A stretch of DNA of 64,000 nucleotides from an uncultured Granulosicoccaceae bacterium. GTDB lineage: Bacteria > Pseudomonadota > Gammaproteobacteria > Granulosicoccales > Granulosicoccaceae. The position numbers and the translations under genes were made by a program. Below the pieces are notes generated by a model. The model did no database searches. It saw nothing but the letters and a program-made list of their open reading frames with translations, and had not been told where the DNA came from. The stretch is from NCBI GenBank assembly GCA_937922675.1, contig CALAJN010000016.1:1-64000 (forward strand). The letters run 5' to 3'. Below are positions 1-9,461 of this stretch, piece after piece. The stretch's first letter is position 1. The number at the start of each line of letters is the position of its first letter.

Positions 1-142
1 CATAGGCGCGCGCTTCTCCACCCATCTTCTCCGCCTGACAGATCGTCAACGCCGCGGTCAGCGTGGTCTTGCCGTGATCGACGTGGCCGATCGTGCCCAC
101 ATTCACGTGGGGTTTGGTTCGTTCGAATTTTTCCTTCGACAT
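1..142 (-). CDS. tuf: Elongation factor Tu, N-terminal part (runs off the window)
   Basis: The first 47 codons of EF-Tu, the GTPase that carries aminoacyl-tRNA to the ribosome, read leftward off the edge. The start ATG is at 142. The protein begins [20 protein letters not shown] and continues into the P-loop [10 protein letters not shown], diagnostic of EF-Tu. It follows three tRNA genes on the same strand, the arrangement of tufB in gammaproteobacteria, so this is probably the tufB-type copy. The C-terminal domains lie outside the window. Confidence 0.97.
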   Translation of the reverse strand, partial: MSKEKFERTKPHVNVGTIGHVDHGKTTLTAALTICQAEKMGGEARAY

Positions 143-213
143 CGCTGTTCAGACGCCCTGCTTCGTGTTGTACGTTGACGGAATGCCTGCCAGCGAACTG
201 GCAAGCCTGAATG

Positions 214-289
<76 letters not shown>

Positions 290-317
290 AATCTGTACTG
301 AGTTACTACCCTACCGC

Positions 318-391
318 TGGAGCGGGTGAGGGGAATCGAACCCCTATCATCAGATTGGAAATCTGAGGTTCTACCGTTGAACTACACCCGC
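318..391 (-). tRNA. glyT: tRNA-Gly (anticodon TCC)
   Basis: 74 nt on the minus strand. The acceptor stem GCGGGTG pairs with CACCCGC, the T-loop is GGTTCGATTCC, the anticodon loop TTTCCAA reads TCC, and CCA is encoded. It lies between the Tyr and Thr tRNAs, in the same order as tyrU-glyT-thrT-tufB of enteric bacteria. Confidence 0.96.
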
Positions 392-447
392 TTGACCACG
401 GACTGACATACTGATCTGACCTAGGTACAAGACAACTGCCTGATTGG

Positions 448-529
448 TGGAGGGAGGAGGATTCGAACCTCCGAAGGCTGAGCCAGCAGATTTACAGTCT
501 GCCCCCTTTGACCGCTCGGGAATCCCTCC
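448..529 (-). tRNA. tyrU: tRNA-Tyr (anticodon GTA)
   Basis: 82 nt on the minus strand with the long variable arm of a class II tRNA. The acceptor stem GGAGGGA pairs with TCCCTCC, the anticodon loop CTGTAAA reads GTA, the T-loop is GGTTCGAATCC, and CCA is encoded. It is the first gene of the tRNA/tuf transcription unit, about 17 bases downstream of a strong promoter. Confidence 0.96.
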
Positions 530-545
530 AAACAGGCAGCCCGAT

Positions 546-574
546 ATTATGGCGGGCTGTGCGCGGGGTGTCAA
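546..574 (-). promoter_or_regulatory. Sigma70-type promoter of the tRNA-tuf operon
   Basis: On the minus strand a perfect -35 box TTGACA (574-569) is followed after exactly 17 bases by CATAAT (551-546). The bases just downstream are GC-rich, the discriminator type typical of stable-RNA promoters under stringent control (known for the class, inferred here). Transcription would start close to 538, just ahead of tRNA-Tyr. The rest of 530-779 shows no convincing gene. Confidence 0.8.
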
Positions 575-779
575 ACGAGTTGAGAGAATGATTGCAAAAG
601 CGGACTCGCGACGAAGGGCCAATGAACGCGTGGCCGTGGCCCCTCGATCAACACTCAATCACTGGGTTACTCATCGCCTGTGGTTGATTCCACGGCGAAA
701 CACCAGGGTTTTTGGCAAGACCATCCTCTGTCGATGTCGCCGCACTTCATGACTCGCCTTGGCTGGGCGGCGTCGCGCC

Positions 780-1088
780 TCACACCAGAGCGGTTGCAAA
801 CACCTGCTTGATGTTGGCAACCGTGATATCGACAAGTGTGCCACCCATCAAATGTGTATTGGTCAAGGTGATCAGGAAACTGTTGCTGACGTTTTCAGCG
901 TAGATGGCCGTGTGGTGTTGCAGGATTTCTGAATCCTGCCCCTCTCCCTCCACGGACAAGAAGCGCCTTCCAGGCACCATATGTACCTTGCTATCTGTCG
1001 CATCACGTGTCGCCTCGATGAATTGCTTGATATAGGCGTCGAGCAGCTCTTGTTGACCGACCATCTTGTCAAGCTTTCGTACCTTCAC
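780..1088 (-). CDS. Hypothetical protein, 102 aa
   Basis: I do not recognise this protein. It starts with GTG at 1088 (an internal ATG at 1064 is possible) and overlaps the end of the preceding small gene by 20 bases. It has no signal peptide, membrane helix or cysteine motif. The first half is charged and probably helical; the second half is rich in beta-branched residues and could form a small alpha/beta fold. Its position, head-to-tail behind aapP, suggests co-transcription with the amino-acid transporter. Codon choice resembles the neighbours, but an open frame by chance cannot be excluded. Confidence 0.45.
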   Translation of the reverse strand: MKVRKLDKMVGQQELLDAYIKQFIEATRDATDSKVHMVPGRRFLSVEGEGQDSEILQHHTAIYAENVSNSFLITLTNTHLMGGTLVDITVANIKQVFATALV

Positions 1089-1335
1089 CGCTGTCGTTCT
1101 CGGACTTCAGGGCGTGTAACTCAGACCTGCCCAAGTGTCCTTGCAACAGTGATTGCGAAAGAATGGCTCCTTCACCACCAGCGGAATCCGGACCACCCAG
1201 CAGAGCGTCAAGGTGGTGCCCCAGCTCCTCGGTGTATACCGCTTCCAACACAGAATGACCACATTCGGCAACTTTCAGAGCGTTGACTTTCAGGCCCTTG
1301 CCGCGACCCTCCGCGTTACCGGCAATACTGATCAA
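1069..1335 (-). CDS. Hypothetical protein, 88 aa
   Basis: Unrecognised. The frame opens with TTG at 1335, directly after the aapP stop codon, and ends inside the next small gene, so translation would be coupled to aapP. The product is soluble, rich in Gly, Leu and His, with no clear domain. With the 102-aa gene it forms a two-gene tail on the aap operon. A non-ATG start and absence of a known family keep confidence low. Confidence 0.35.
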   Translation of the reverse strand: MISIAGNAEGRGKGLKVNALKVAECGHSVLEAVYTEELGHHLDALLGGPDSAGGEGAILSQSLLQGHLGRSELHALKSENDSGEGTKA

Positions 1336-2121
1336 TCAGTGGGCCAGAATCTGACTCAGGAACAACTGCGTACGCTCGGACTGGGGGTTATCGAAGAACG
1401 CGCCAGGTTCGTTCTGCTCGATGATCTGCCCAGCGTCCATGAAGATCACGCGATTCGCAACCGTCTTTGCGAAACCCATCTCATGGGTCACACAGATCAT
1501 GGTCATGCCCTCGCGGGCAAGCTCTATCATGACGTCCAGCACCTCCTTGATCATCTCAGGATCAAGTGCAGAGGTAGGCTCATCAAACAGCATGATCTTG
1601 GGGTTCATGCACAGTGAGCGCGCGATGGCCACTCGCTGCTGCTGACCACCGGACAGTTGGCCAGGAAATTTGCTTGCCTGCTCGGGAATACGCACCCGCT
1701 CGAGGTACTTCATGGCGACCTCTTCAGCCTCATTCTTGGGCATTTTCTTGACCCAGATGGGTGCAAGCGTGCAGTTCTCGAGCACCGTCAAGTGCGGGAA
1801 CAGATTGAAGTGCTGAAACACCATGCCCACTTCACGGCGAATGGCATCGATGTTCTTCAGATCATCCGTCAGCTCTATACCGTCAACATTAATGGAGCCC
1901 GACTGATGCTCCTCAAGTCTGTTGATACAACGAATCAGCGTGGACTTACCTGAGCCTGATGGCCCGCAGATAACGATGCGCTCTCCACGTCGCACCTCCA
2001 GATCAATGCTCTTGAGTACATGGAACTGGCCGTACCACTTGTCCATGTCGGCGATACGAATGACCACCTCATCGCTGACGGCAAGGCTCGGTGCACCGGA
2101 TGTGCTTGCAACTTCACTCAT
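1336..2121 (-). CDS. aapP: General L-amino-acid ABC transporter, ATP-binding protein AapP
   Basis: This is the cytoplasmic ATPase of a polar amino-acid uptake system. The 261 residues contain Walker [10 protein letters not shown], the Q-loop, signature [13 protein letters not shown], Walker [14 protein letters not shown] and the H-loop of the PAAT family. It is the last recognisable gene of aapJ-aapQ-aapM-aapP, 15 bases behind aapM. The length is normal. The two small frames behind it are not part of any Aap system I know. Confidence 0.93.
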   Translation of the reverse strand: MSEVASTSGAPSLAVSDEVVIRIADMDKWYGQFHVLKSIDLEVRRGERIVICGPSGSGKSTLIRCINRLEEHQSGSINVDGIELTDDLKNIDAIRREVGMVFQHFNLFPHLTVLENCTLAPIWVKKMPKNEAEEVAMKYLERVRIPEQASKFPGQLSGGQQQRVAIARSLCMNPKIMLFDEPTSALDPEMIKEVLDVMIELAREGMTMICVTHEMGFAKTVANRVIFMDAGQIIEQNEPGAFFDNPQSERTQLFLSQILAH

Positions 2122-2136
2122 GTGTTCATCCTCGCT

Positions 2137-3267
2137 CTAGCGCTTGTGGCCGGTGTGTAGCTTTTCTTCAATATGACGACTGTAGAGCGCCATGGCATAG
2201 CAGCAGACCCAAAAGACCAATGCCACAAAAACATAGCCGGTATAGGGTACCGATTGAATAGACCAATTGGGATCGTTGATCGACGACTGTACGATTCCCA
2301 GCAAATCAAGCAACCCGATAATCAGTACAAGCGTGGTGTCCTTGAATAGCCCGATAAAGGTATTGACGATTCCGGGGATGACAATCTTGAGCGCCTGAGG
2401 TAGCACGATCAGTCGCATCATCTTCCAGTATGGCAATCCGAGCGCCATTGCACCTTCGTACTGACCCTTGGGAATGGCCTGCAAGCCACCGCGCACAACT
2501 TCCGCCATGTAGGCCGAGGCAAACAACGCCACCCCGATAACGGCGCGCAGCAGTTGATCAAAAGTGACATCAGGTGGTAGAAACAAGGGGAACATGACCG
2601 ACGCCATGAACAGTACGGCAACCAGAGGTATGCCCCGCCAGAACTCGATGAACAGGGTGCACACCAGACGCATGATTGGCATCGTTGAGCGTCTGCCAAG
2701 CGCCAATACAATGCCCAAGGGTAGTGAGGCAACGATGCCTGACAAGGCAATCACCAGTGTCAGCATGAAACCACCCCAACGTGATGTTTCAACGACCGGC
2801 AAGCCGAATACGCCGCCGTACAACATGAAATAAGACACGATCGGGAACGGGATCAGCATTAGCAAGCCTACCCACTTACGCAGTGGCATCTTTTCAAAGG
2901 CCAGCAAAAAAATACCGCCGAGCAAGACATACAACACGATGTTCACGCGCCAGCGCTCGGCTTGCGGATAAAAACCGTAGAGAAACTGCTCCCAGCGAGC
3001 TGTTATGAACGGCCAACAGGCAGCGCCCGGATTGGCACGACAGGCCTCGGCACCGCCCGACCAGTTTGCTTTGACCACCAACCAGTTGAGCGCGGGCGGC
3101 ACGGCGTACAGAACAATGGCGAGCGCAACCAACGTCAGTATCGTGTTGGTACGGGACGAGAACAGGTTATCGCGCAGCCAGGCAATCGGTCCGTCTGTGC
3201 GAATAGGCGCTGGCTTATCGGGAAGATCGCCTGCGTTGACAATACTGCCAGTGGAGAACGTGTTCAT
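2137..3267 (-). CDS. aapM: General L-amino-acid ABC transporter permease AapM
   Basis: The second membrane subunit, 376 aa. A soluble N-terminal stretch precedes several hydrophobic helices. The core from about residue 160 is a HisM-type permease domain with the EAA loop region (EVVRGGLQAIPKGQYEGA). The extra N-terminal helices and loop are usual for AapM, which is longer than HisM-type permeases. The start ATG at 3267 abuts the aapQ stop. It pairs with AapQ to form the channel driven by AapP. Confidence 0.93.
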   Translation of the reverse strand: MNTFSTGSIVNAGDLPDKPAPIRTDGPIAWLRDNLFSSRTNTILTLVALAIVLYAVPPALNWLVVKANWSGGAEACRANPGAACWPFITARWEQFLYGFYPQAERWRVNIVLYVLLGGIFLLAFEKMPLRKWVGLLMLIPFPIVSYFMLYGGVFGLPVVETSRWGGFMLTLVIALSGIVASLPLGIVLALGRRSTMPIMRLVCTLFIEFWRGIPLVAVLFMASVMFPLFLPPDVTFDQLLRAVIGVALFASAYMAEVVRGGLQAIPKGQYEGAMALGLPYWKMMRLIVLPQALKIVIPGIVNTFIGLFKDTTLVLIIGLLDLLGIVQSSINDPNWSIQSVPYTGYVFVALVFWVCCYAMALYSRHIEEKLHTGHKR

Positions 3268-4467
3268 TTATCGCTCCACCAGTTTGATACGTGAGTTGTA
3301 CCAGTTCATGAAACCGGACGTCAGCAAGCTCAAGGTCAGGTACACAGCGAGCGTCATCGCCATGATCTCAACTGCCTGGCCCGTCTGGTTCAAGGTGGTA
3401 CCTGCAAAAACCGCGAACAGATCCGGGTAGGCGATTGCTGTTGCAAGGCTGGAATTCTTCGTCAGATTCAAGAACTGGCTTGTCAGCGGCGGCACGATAA
3501 CGCGCATGGCTTGAGGCACGATGACCAGACGCATTCGGTGATTGGGCTTGATACCCAAGGCAGAGGCAGCCTCGGTTTGACCGTGACTGACCGCTTGTAT
3601 GCCTGCACGCACAATTTCAGCGATAAATGCTGCGGTATAGATAACCAGGGCAAACAGCAGCGCGACGAACTCCGGAATGATCGTGACACCACCGCGCAAG
3701 GCAAAACGCGACATTTCGGCGGGTTTGAATTCAAGCGGCATGCCCGTCGCAAAAAAGGCAATGAGCGGCAGACCGATGAGCAAACCCAGACCAGTCCAGA
3801 AGACAGGGAATTGCAACCCGGTGCGCACCTGACGCGCACGCGCCCAGGCACGCAACACAAAGATCAGAATCACCGCTGCCAGCAAGGCGTACCAGACCAG
3901 GTTGAACCCGGGCTGTGTAATGGGTTCAGCAAAGATCACACCGCGGTTGTTGACGCTAAAAAAAACTGAATCACCCGCCTCGTGCAGCGAGCGCGGCCCA
4001 GGCAAGGGTTTGAGCACCGCGCCGTACCAGAAGAGGATTTGCAACAACAAGGGGACGTTACGAAACAGCTCGATGTAGAACGTCGCGATCTTTTGAATCA
4101 GCCAATTGCGGGACAGTCGCGCAATGCCAATGACAAACCCCAGTGCCAACGCGAGCACACACCCGACTACGGCAACGATGATGGTGTTGACCAAGCCAAC
4201 GAGAAACACCTGAAAGTAGTTTGACGTTTCGGCGTAGTCGATAAAAGGTGTCGTGATGATGCCGAATCCGGCAGAGGTCTCAAGAAACCCGAACCCGGAG
4301 GCAAGTCCGCGCTGCTCCATATTGGTAGCCGTATTCTTCACCACCATCCAGACAAAGGCGGCGAGAACAAGGACAACCAGTGCCTGCCAGACCAGGGCTC
4401 GTTTGGCAGGGTCGCGCCAAAAGCTCGGGCGAGCAGCAGGCAAAGTGGTCACAGCGGATTCAGTCAT
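3268..4467 (-). CDS. aapQ: General L-amino-acid ABC transporter permease AapQ
   Basis: The first membrane subunit, 399 aa. It has an N-terminal anchor helix, a HisM-type permease core split by a long periplasmic insertion (around residues 140-250) and a C-terminal EAA loop (EIVRAGIQAVSHGQTEAA). This split architecture and length are characteristic of AapQ. It is transcribed with aapM, whose ATG follows directly. It is separated from aapJ by a hairpin. Confidence 0.93.
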   Translation of the reverse strand: MTESAVTTLPAARPSFWRDPAKRALVWQALVVLVLAAFVWMVVKNTATNMEQRGLASGFGFLETSAGFGIITTPFIDYAETSNYFQVFLVGLVNTIIVAVVGCVLALALGFVIGIARLSRNWLIQKIATFYIELFRNVPLLLQILFWYGAVLKPLPGPRSLHEAGDSVFFSVNNRGVIFAEPITQPGFNLVWYALLAAVILIFVLRAWARARQVRTGLQFPVFWTGLGLLIGLPLIAFFATGMPLEFKPAEMSRFALRGGVTIIPEFVALLFALVIYTAAFIAEIVRAGIQAVSHGQTEAASALGIKPNHRMRLVIVPQAMRVIVPPLTSQFLNLTKNSSLATAIAYPDLFAVFAGTTLNQTGQAVEIMAMTLAVYLTLSLLTSGFMNWYNSRIKLVER

Positions 4468-4540
4468 GGGCTAGCACAGATGACGGCAGGGACTCTTAAA
4501 AAAGGTCTGCATAGCAGACGCACATCCGAAGTACAAACGA

Positions 4541-4573
4541 CAACGCCCCTGCCAGAACTGGCCAGGGGCGTTG
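4541..4573 (-). terminator. Hairpin between aapJ and aapQ
   Basis: An 11-bp perfect inverted repeat (CAACGCCCCTG and CAGGGGCGTTG) encloses an 11-base loop that can itself pair partly (CCAG/CTGG). On the minus strand it is followed by a T-containing stretch without a long T run. Hairpins at this position commonly stop or stabilise most transcripts after the binding-protein gene, so that AapJ is made in excess over the permeases. Confidence 0.7.
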
Positions 4574-4613
4574 TTTGACTCACGTTGTATCGCCTGAGCG
4601 ATCAGCGCAGAGC

Positions 4614-5636
4614 TTATCGCATGGGCGGTGCGTAGAGCACACCACCGTCTGACCAGAGTGCGTTCAAGCCACGCTCGAGCGCAAGCTGTGTGTCCGGGCC
4701 GACGTTGCGGTCATAACTCTCGGCATAGTTTCCGACAGCGGTAATGATGTTGGCGCAAAAACCGTTCTCCAAACCAATCTTGGAGCCAAGATCACCGTCG
4801 GCACCCAGAATGCGCTGGATGTTCGGGTCACTGGATTCCATCATCTCGGCAACATTGCTGCTGTCGATGCCAGCTTCTTCAGCATTGATCATGCAGGCGA
4901 GGGTCCAGCGAGCGATATCACCCCACTGAGCATCACCGTGGCGAACCAGCGGTCCAAGCGGCTCTTTGGAGATGATCTCTGGCAATACCATGTGATCGTC
5001 AGGAGCAGACAACTTGGTGCGTTGCGCAGCGAGACCTGAGCGGTCAGTGGTGTATACGTCACATCGGCCCGCATCGTAGGCAGCAACAACTTCGTCAGCC
5101 TTTTCAAACGCAACAACCGTGTACTCCATGCCCTGAGCACGGAAGTAATCTGCTACGTTCAGCTCGGTGGTAGTACCCGTGTTGGTGCAGACAGCCGCGC
5201 CGTCAAGCTCGGTTGCACTGGCAACGCCCAATGATGTTGGGACCATGAAGCCCTGACCATCGTAATAGTTGACGCCGATGAACTCACCAAAGTCGCTGTC
5301 ACGACTCATGGTCCAGGTGGTGTTACGCGACAGCACATCGATCTCGCCGGATGTCAGCGCGGTGAAGCGGACCTTGGCAGAAAGTGGCGTGAATTTGACG
5401 GCTTCTGCGTCATTGAATACAGCGGCAGCCATGGCGCGGCAAAAATCAACGTCCAGACCTGTCCACTCACCCGCGTCATCCGGGTTGGAGAAACCGGGCA
5501 GGCCCTGTGACACTCCGCATTGGATGGAACCTTTCTCCATCACTGCTTCGAGGGTTTCATCGGCGTGTGCAACGCCTGTGGCGGCGAAAGCACCGGCAAC
5601 CGCTGCAGCGGCCGCAACGTTCTTGAAAACTGACAT
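4614..5636 (-). CDS. aapJ: General L-amino-acid ABC transporter, periplasmic binding protein AapJ
   Basis: A 340-aa solute-binding protein that delivers L-amino acids to AapQMP. The first 25 residues form a signal peptide ending AHA. The mature protein has the polar amino-acid binding fold with the Aap hallmarks CGVSQGLPGFSNPD, WTGLDVDFCRA and SRNTTWTMSRD, and internal cysteine pairs. It is the first gene of the operon. The about 165 bases upstream should hold the promoter, but I see no strong consensus there. Confidence 0.95.
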   Translation of the reverse strand: MSVFKNVAAAAAVAGAFAATGVAHADETLEAVMEKGSIQCGVSQGLPGFSNPDDAGEWTGLDVDFCRAMAAAVFNDAEAVKFTPLSAKVRFTALTSGEIDVLSRNTTWTMSRDSDFGEFIGVNYYDGQGFMVPTSLGVASATELDGAAVCTNTGTTTELNVADYFRAQGMEYTVVAFEKADEVVAAYDAGRCDVYTTDRSGLAAQRTKLSAPDDHMVLPEIISKEPLGPLVRHGDAQWGDIARWTLACMINAEEAGIDSSNVAEMMESSDPNIQRILGADGDLGSKIGLENGFCANIITAVGNYAESYDRNVGPDTQLALERGLNALWSDGGVLYAPPMR

Positions 5637-5802
5637 TGAATTGGAACTCCAAGTTGTATGTTGTGAGAAATTACCACTGGCGCGAGAGCCAGGCTGCGCT
5701 CAGCGGGACACTAGCATAAGGATGAATTGACAGAGTAGCTTTACTGCGACCGTCACATTCTGTCACGCTAACCTGTTCCTTGCGTCACACAAACACCTAA
5801 AC

Positions 5803-6687
5803 ATGGCAGAGCTTGCAGCGCTCGGCGCCGCACTCTGCTGGGCCATAGGTGGCCTGATAGCCGCGGACGCATCGCGCACTCTTGGCGGTATCGCCTTCAC
5901 CCGCATCCGCATGTTATTTGTCGTGGGCATGCTCGGCGTGTGGCTTGTCTGGCAGGGTGCATCGCCGCTTCACGATGAGAGCCTGCCGCTACTCATTGCC
6001 TCCGGCTTGATCGGGATATTCATCGGTGACACTGCTCTTTTCGTGACGCTTGCACGGCTCGGACCGCGCCGCGCCTCGATCCTGTTCTCCGCCAACGCTC
6101 CGTTCACGGTTGTATTGGCCTGGTGGTTATTGGGAGAACGGCTGACGCCGGCAGCCATTGTCGGTTGCGTATTGGTCACCGCTGGCGTGGTCATAGCCAT
6201 TCTTTATGGAAAACGCCGCGACCAGCGGCATGTATGGGAATCAGTCCGCGGCTCGTTGTGGGTCGGTGTGCTCATCGGACTGCTGGCGGCTTTGGGACAA
6301 TCCACAGGATCGCTTCTCGCAAAGCCCGCGCTTGCGGCAGGGACAGACCCGGTAACCGTTGCGACCGTGCGAAACGTCGCCGCACTTGCAGGCCTTTATG
6401 CCTCGCGTTTGTTTCTACCCCACCACACCCGCGCTAAAACCCCACTGACATTAGCCTTGACCGGCAGGCTCATCGCCTCGGGCTTGTTTGGCATGGCTCT
6501 GGGAATGACGCTGCTGCTGTACGCCTTCCAGAACGGGTCTGTTGGCCTGTCGGCTGCGCTGTCATCGACTACCCCGGTGTTGTTGATCCCGATGATCTGG
6601 TGGCTTTCCAGAGAGCGGCCAGCCTTGGGGGCCTGGATCGGCGCTGTGTTGGCGGTCGCAGGTTGCGCGCTGATCGTTGTGCACTGA
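5803..6687 (+). CDS. EamA/DMT-family transporter
   Basis: A 294-aa inner-membrane protein with about ten hydrophobic segments in two EamA repeats (residues about 1-135 and 150-294), the drug/metabolite transporter architecture. Substrate cannot be told from sequence; relatives export amino acids or other metabolites. It diverges from aapJ, with 166 bases between the two starts. A second, different DMT transporter lies at 13.2 kb. Confidence 0.88.
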   Translation: MAELAALGAALCWAIGGLIAADASRTLGGIAFTRIRMLFVVGMLGVWLVWQGASPLHDESLPLLIASGLIGIFIGDTALFVTLARLGPRRASILFSANAPFTVVLAWWLLGERLTPAAIVGCVLVTAGVVIAILYGKRRDQRHVWESVRGSLWVGVLIGLLAALGQSTGSLLAKPALAAGTDPVTVATVRNVAALAGLYASRLFLPHHTRAKTPLTLALTGRLIASGLFGMALGMTLLLYAFQNGSVGLSAALSSTTPVLLIPMIWWLSRERPALGAWIGAVLAVAGCALIVVH

Positions 6688-6742
6688 ATACCCAGCGCTG
6701 AAAACCGAAAAGGCATCGATGCACCCCGTCGTATCAGCTGAC

Positions 6743-7498
6743 TTAGTGATTGGGAAGTGCCACCGACAGCTCATGAAAAATGGCGTCCAGAGCAACTGTG
6801 AAATCCGGCGGCGGCGGCGCCGCGGGCCCGCCGAAACCATTGATCATCGAATTGGCGAGCGAGACCGACACGCTTCCGGCAAAGCTGCTGCCGGTGTAGC
6901 GCACGTAGTCAGTGCGCGCAATCGGCGAGGTGCTCCAATTCTTGCGCCAGCGCAGCGATCCTGTGCCAAGGTCTATCAATGTAGCCGCGACTTGAACGGT
7001 TCTGCGCGAAGCCAGCACCACGCGTTGACGATCCGATGCGATCTGACCGGACTGGTCGCGGAAGGGCTCGCTCGCAGGCTCAAGGATATCCGTATCGTTC
7101 TGCTCGATACGTATCAACAAGCCACGCCGAGCATTCAAAGGAGTCGCCATGACCGTTTGTAGCGCTTGATTGGCCAAACGACCTGACTGCGCAAATTCCT
7201 TCGACAAGGACAGGTATCTGTCTCTACCCACCGCTGCGCGTACCTGAGCCAGGGGAGTCACACGACGGCTACCCGAAGCCATCAGGGCCTCCTCCAGCGA
7301 GTTACTGACCGTGACGGTGGACAGCGGCGTGCTCACCTCGGGAGCGGCAACCACGGCCACCACTGCTATTCCGGCGACAGCCTGAGACTCAACCGTTGCA
7401 ATGGGTGTTCCGCAGCCAACAGTCAACAACGAGCAAATCGTGATGCCACCCGATGCCAACAGAGCGCGCCGCCGGCTGACTACATCACACTGGGACAC
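6743..7498 (-). CDS. Putative lipoprotein of unknown function
   Basis: I read the start as GTG at 7498, because GAGG lies five bases upstream and it gives a normal lipoprotein signal: RRR, a hydrophobic stretch, then lipobox TVGC. The frame stays open to 7573, but that adds an improbable N-terminus. The mature protein (about 220 aa) has a beta-rich middle part and a Pro-rich patch (PAAPPPPDF) near the C-terminus. The text around VQVAATLIDLGTGSLRWRK resembles beta-strands of curli/CsgG-like or DUF-type lipoproteins, but I cannot assign a family. It is divergent from gltA. Confidence 0.65.
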   Translation of the reverse strand: MSQCDVVSRRRALLASGGITICSLLTVGCGTPIATVESQAVAGIAVVAVVAAPEVSTPLSTVTVSNSLEEALMASGSRRVTPLAQVRAAVGRDRYLSLSKEFAQSGRLANQALQTVMATPLNARRGLLIRIEQNDTDILEPASEPFRDQSGQIASDRQRVVLASRRTVQVAATLIDLGTGSLRWRKNWSTSPIARTDYVRYTGSSFAGSVSVSLANSMINGFGGPAAPPPPDFTVALDAIFHELSVALPNH

Positions 7499-7618
7499 GC
7501 TAACCTCGAGATCTGTACCTCTCTCTAGTGTAGTCAAGCCCCGCAAAACCTCTCGATGAAACGCTGTTGCCACTTAAGCCTTATAATCCGGGCTCAACGA
7601 TGTGGACATGAGTAGAAT

Positions 7619-8899
7619 ATGAGCGACGGCGCGGCCAAAATCACCAACAAGGACGGCAGGACGGCAGAACTCCCCATTCTGAGCGGCACTCACGGCCCGG
7701 ACGTGGTCGATGTGCGCGGATTGCGCAAGGAAACCGGTCTGTTTACGTACGACCCAGGTTTCGCCAGCACTGCCAGCTGCAAGAGCGCAATCACGTTTAT
7801 CGATGGCGATGAGGGCATTCTGCTGCACCGCGGCTACCCGATAGAACAGCTGGCCGAACACAGTAATTATCTGGAGGTTTCCTACCTGCTGATGTACGGC
7901 GAGCTGCCAAACCAGCAGCAGCGCGAGCAGTTCGAGCACACCATCAGTCGCCACACGATGGTGCATGAGAACATCCGGACCTTTCTCGGTGGTTTTAGAT
8001 ACGACGCTCACCCGATGGCCATGCTGGTCGGTACCGTCGGCGCCATGTCGAGCTTCTACCACGACTCCACCGATATCAACAATCCGCAGCATCGCGAGAT
8101 CTCGGCGCAGAGATTGATTGCCAAGATGCCTACCTTGGCTGCCTACTGCTATGCGCGCTACACAGGACGCCCCCTGCTCTACCCGGATAACAGCCTCTCT
8201 TATGTAGAGAACTTCACGCGCATGATGTTTGGTGTGCCAGCCGAGGAATACACACCTAACCCCGTGGTCACTTCTGCTCTGGAACTGATCATGATCCTGC
8301 ACGCAGATCACGAACAGAACGCGAGCACCTCCACTGTCCGGCTAACCGGTAGCTCGGGTGCAAACCCGTTTGCATCCATTGCGGCAGGCATTGCCAGTTT
8401 GTGGGGTCCAGCTCACGGCGGTGCCAACGAGGCCGTTATCAATATGCTCGACGCCATTCTCTACTCCGGAGAAACCATAGAGCAAACCATCGCACGAGCC
8501 AAAGACAAGAGCGACCCCTTCCGTTTGATGGGATTCGGGCACCGTGTCTACAAGAACTTTGACCCACGGGCCAAGCTTATTCAAAAAATGTGTCACGATT
8601 TACTTGCTGATCTTGGTGGCGACCAGCCCTTGTTCGAGCTTGCCATGGAGCTTGAGAAAGCCACACTCGCCGATGAGTATTTCATTGAGCGAAGGCTCTA
8701 CCCGAACGTGGATTTCTACTCCGGAATCATTTTGCGGGCCTTGGATATTCCAATGAACATGTTTACCGTCATGTTCGCGATAAGCCGTAACGTTGGCTGG
8801 ATCTCTCACTGGATGGAGATGCATGAGGATCGTGAATTCCGGATTGGCAGACCTCAACAAATTTATGTCGGCGCTCCCAGGCGCGACTATCCGGCCTGA
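7619..8899 (+). CDS. gltA: Citrate synthase
   Basis: It condenses acetyl-CoA and oxaloacetate to citrate, the entry step of the TCA cycle. The 426 residues match the length of the hexameric type II enzyme of gammaproteobacteria. The catalytic residues are visible: His in GPAHGGANE, His in GFGHRVYKN and Asp in YPNVDFYSG. It is monocistronic; the sdh-suc genes that often neighbour gltA are absent here. Confidence 0.97.
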   Translation: MSDGAAKITNKDGRTAELPILSGTHGPDVVDVRGLRKETGLFTYDPGFASTASCKSAITFIDGDEGILLHRGYPIEQLAEHSNYLEVSYLLMYGELPNQQQREQFEHTISRHTMVHENIRTFLGGFRYDAHPMAMLVGTVGAMSSFYHDSTDINNPQHREISAQRLIAKMPTLAAYCYARYTGRPLLYPDNSLSYVENFTRMMFGVPAEEYTPNPVVTSALELIMILHADHEQNASTSTVRLTGSSGANPFASIAAGIASLWGPAHGGANEAVINMLDAILYSGETIEQTIARAKDKSDPFRLMGFGHRVYKNFDPRAKLIQKMCHDLLADLGGDQPLFELAMELEKATLADEYFIERRLYPNVDFYSGIILRALDIPMNMFTVMFAISRNVGWISHWMEMHEDREFRIGRPQQIYVGAPRRDYPA

Positions 8900-8956
8900 T
8901 ACACACGGACATCAAACACACTGAACGCGATTGACTCATCCGCTTTTACCAACGCG

Positions 8957-9418
8957 TTGTCAGCCGCTGCCAATGGCGTATCCATTGTATCGACAGCGCA
9001 TCGGGGGCGGCGCGCTGGCTTGACCGTCAGCTCCATGTGCTCGGTGTGTGCCGAGCCGCCGCTCCTGCTAGCCTGTGTCATGGCTGACAACGAGTTCTGT
9101 GCGCTGGCTGAAGCAGAGGGCTTCTTCGCTATCAACATACTCGCCCAGACTCATATGCAGGTCGCCCTGACCTTCGGCGGACTCACCGGAGAAGATTCGA
9201 GGAAGCGTTTTGATACCGGTGAGTGGGGACGCGGGCAAGCCGGAGCCCCTGTGTTGCAAGACGCACTGGTATCGCTCGAGTGCCGATTGGACTCGGCGAT
9301 GACGCGAGGTACTCACCGCATCTATATCGGTGAAGTCATCGATGTGCTCAGTAATGACGGCCAGGCTCTTGTATACACCGCGCGCGGCTTCGCCAGCACT
9401 GTCCCCTTGGTGACCTAG
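8957..9418 (+). CDS. Flavin reductase-domain protein
   Basis: A small FMN-binding split-barrel protein of the flavin reductase family: NGVSIVSTAHRGRRAGLTVS (TG-V-V-T-like first strand), then SSMCSVCAEPPLLLACV and FAINIL. Such proteins supply reduced flavin to oxygenases or act as independent reductases; the partner is unknown. The TTG start at 8957 is uncertain: the reading frame continues upstream with family-like sequence (DSSAFTNALSAAANG), so the true start may be a rare codon near 8921-8930. It lies between gltA and the GhrA-like gene, same strand. Confidence 0.82.
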   Translation: MSAAANGVSIVSTAHRGRRAGLTVSSMCSVCAEPPLLLACVMADNEFCALAEAEGFFAINILAQTHMQVALTFGGLTGEDSRKRFDTGEWGRGQAGAPVLQDALVSLECRLDSAMTRGTHRIYIGEVIDVLSNDGQALVYTARGFASTVPLVT

Positions 9419-9461
9419 CGCGCGGAGCAGCGTTGATAGAAGGCCGGGCCGAGGGTCGTCT

